Origin: an uncultured Pseudomonadota bacterium
GTDB lineage: Bacteria; Myxococcota; UBA796
Length of the DNA stretch: 5,243 nucleotides
Reading direction: 5' to 3'
Assembly (NCBI GenBank): GCA_913040875.1
Contig: CAJWHX010000274.1
Location: forward strand, 1-5,243
In this document: positions 4,997 to 5,243 of the stretch, in pieces
Position numbering within the stretch: position 1 is the first letter of the stretch
How the letters are laid out: each line of letters opens with the position of its first letter
Position numbers and translations under genes: made by a program
The notes under the pieces: generated by a model
The model's database searches: none
Told to the model about the DNA's origin: nothing
The model's input: only the letters and a program-made list of their open reading frames with translations

Positions 4997-5243
4997 TGCC
5001 GGCCAGATGGCCTGGACCAAGTCGGTGGTGGTGGTCGATGGCGACGTGCCCGTCCACGATGAGGAGGCGGTGATCGAGACGATCATGCGTCGTTGTGATT
5101 TCCGCCGGGACCTCGAGTTCGTTCGCGGCCCCTTGGACATCCTCGACCATTCCGCGCCGGGGATCGGGGCGGGCATGAAGATCGGGTTCGATGCGACCGT
5201 CAGGATGCCCGGGGAGGAGACCGGAGAAGTGGGGCTCGAACCA
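4980..5243 (+). CDS. UbiD-family decarboxylase, internal/C-terminal fragment open at right edge
   Basis: Frame 4980+3n is open to the window end (88 codons) and matches the C-terminal half of UbiD-type decarboxylases. These are prenylated-FMN-dependent enzymes acting on aromatic or alpha,beta-unsaturated carboxylic acids, for example in ubiquinone synthesis. Visible family features are V4-W-G-A-G-Q-M followed by W-T-K, the strand-turn V16-V-V-V-D-G-D-V-P-V-H-D27, then R49-G-P-L-D-I-L-D-H-S-A-P60 and M66-K-I-G-F-D-A-T73. The N-terminal ~400 residues, including the prFMN site and catalytic Glu/Arg residues, are absent. There is no start codon with a ribosome-binding site, so this is a fragment, not an expressed protein as it stands. 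The DNA is much richer in G+C than the rest of the window (42 of 60 at 5101-5160), suggesting a different source. Whether it is a true UbiD or a paralogue acting on another acid cannot be told from this part. Confidence 0.8.
   Translation, partial: MHSVWGAGQMAWTKSVVVVDGDVPVHDEEAVIETIMRRCDFRRDLEFVRGPLDILDHSAPGIGAGMKIGFDATVRMPGEETGEVGLEP

Noticed and set aside
4824..5176. His/Arg-rich open frames around the LysE and UbiD fragments (4824-5150 minus, 4858-5073 plus, 4898-5176 minus)
   Set aside because: They are alternative-frame products of GC-rich coding DNA; the plus-strand LysE and UbiD frames carry recognisable family signatures.
4844..5243. A genuine LysE-UbiD fusion protein
   Set aside because: The two parts are in different frames, and the LysE frame stops at 5060-5062, so no fusion polypeptide is made without a frameshift exactly at the join.
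1..5243. CRISPR array, tRNA, rRNA, phage or defence module
   Set aside because: No regularly spaced repeats, cloverleaf-like segments, rRNA-like stretches, or nuclease, methylase, integrase or toxin-antitoxin motifs were seen on either strand.

Overview
The window looks like a piece of a Gram-negative, probably environmental genome. Two secreted lipoproteins have very short lipobox signals, one with a Thr/Glu/Asp-rich linker and the other with tandem Ig-like modules. That style is common in Myxococcota and other former Deltaproteobacteria, but the assignment is an inference from style, not a marker-gene result. The genes are ordinary and moderately AT-rich, except for the last ~250 bp, which are clearly GC-richer (42 of 60 bases G+C at 5101-5160, against 20 of 60 at 2821-2880).

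Layout, left to right. (1) 1-1318, minus: an Ig-like repeat lipoprotein whose C-terminus runs off the left edge. (2) 1454-2575, minus: an unrecognised 373-aa protein with one N-terminal membrane anchor. (3) 2576-3306: a 731-bp AT-rich divergent intergenic region with no convincing gene but several dyads, including a 13-bp inverted repeat pair and a dyad over the likely argR promoter. (4) 3307-3711, plus: a compact ArgR-family arginine repressor. (5) 3712-3794: a short convergent gap with a hairpin. (6) 3795-4715, minus: a lipoprotein alpha/beta-hydrolase of the PHB depolymerase/feruloyl esterase (LpqC-like) family with a complete Ser-Asp-His triad. (7) 4844 to about 4996, plus: the N-terminal ~51 codons of a LysE/RhtB-family exporter. 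(8) About 4980-5243, plus: the C-terminal part of a UbiD-family decarboxylase in a different reading frame, open at the right edge.

The genes do not form an obvious pathway. The two lipoproteins share a similar ribosome-binding leader and an A-C-T-G lipobox junction, which fits export to the outer membrane or surface. ArgR stands alone, without arginine genes beside it. No CRISPR array, tRNA, rRNA, insertion sequence or defence system is visible, and I do not see an undescribed multi-gene system here. The strongest anomaly is the abrupt LysE-to-UbiD join, which sits in a short stretch compatible with both families and may be an assembly chimera or a real deletion scar. The regulatory dyads around argR are the next most useful thing to check.
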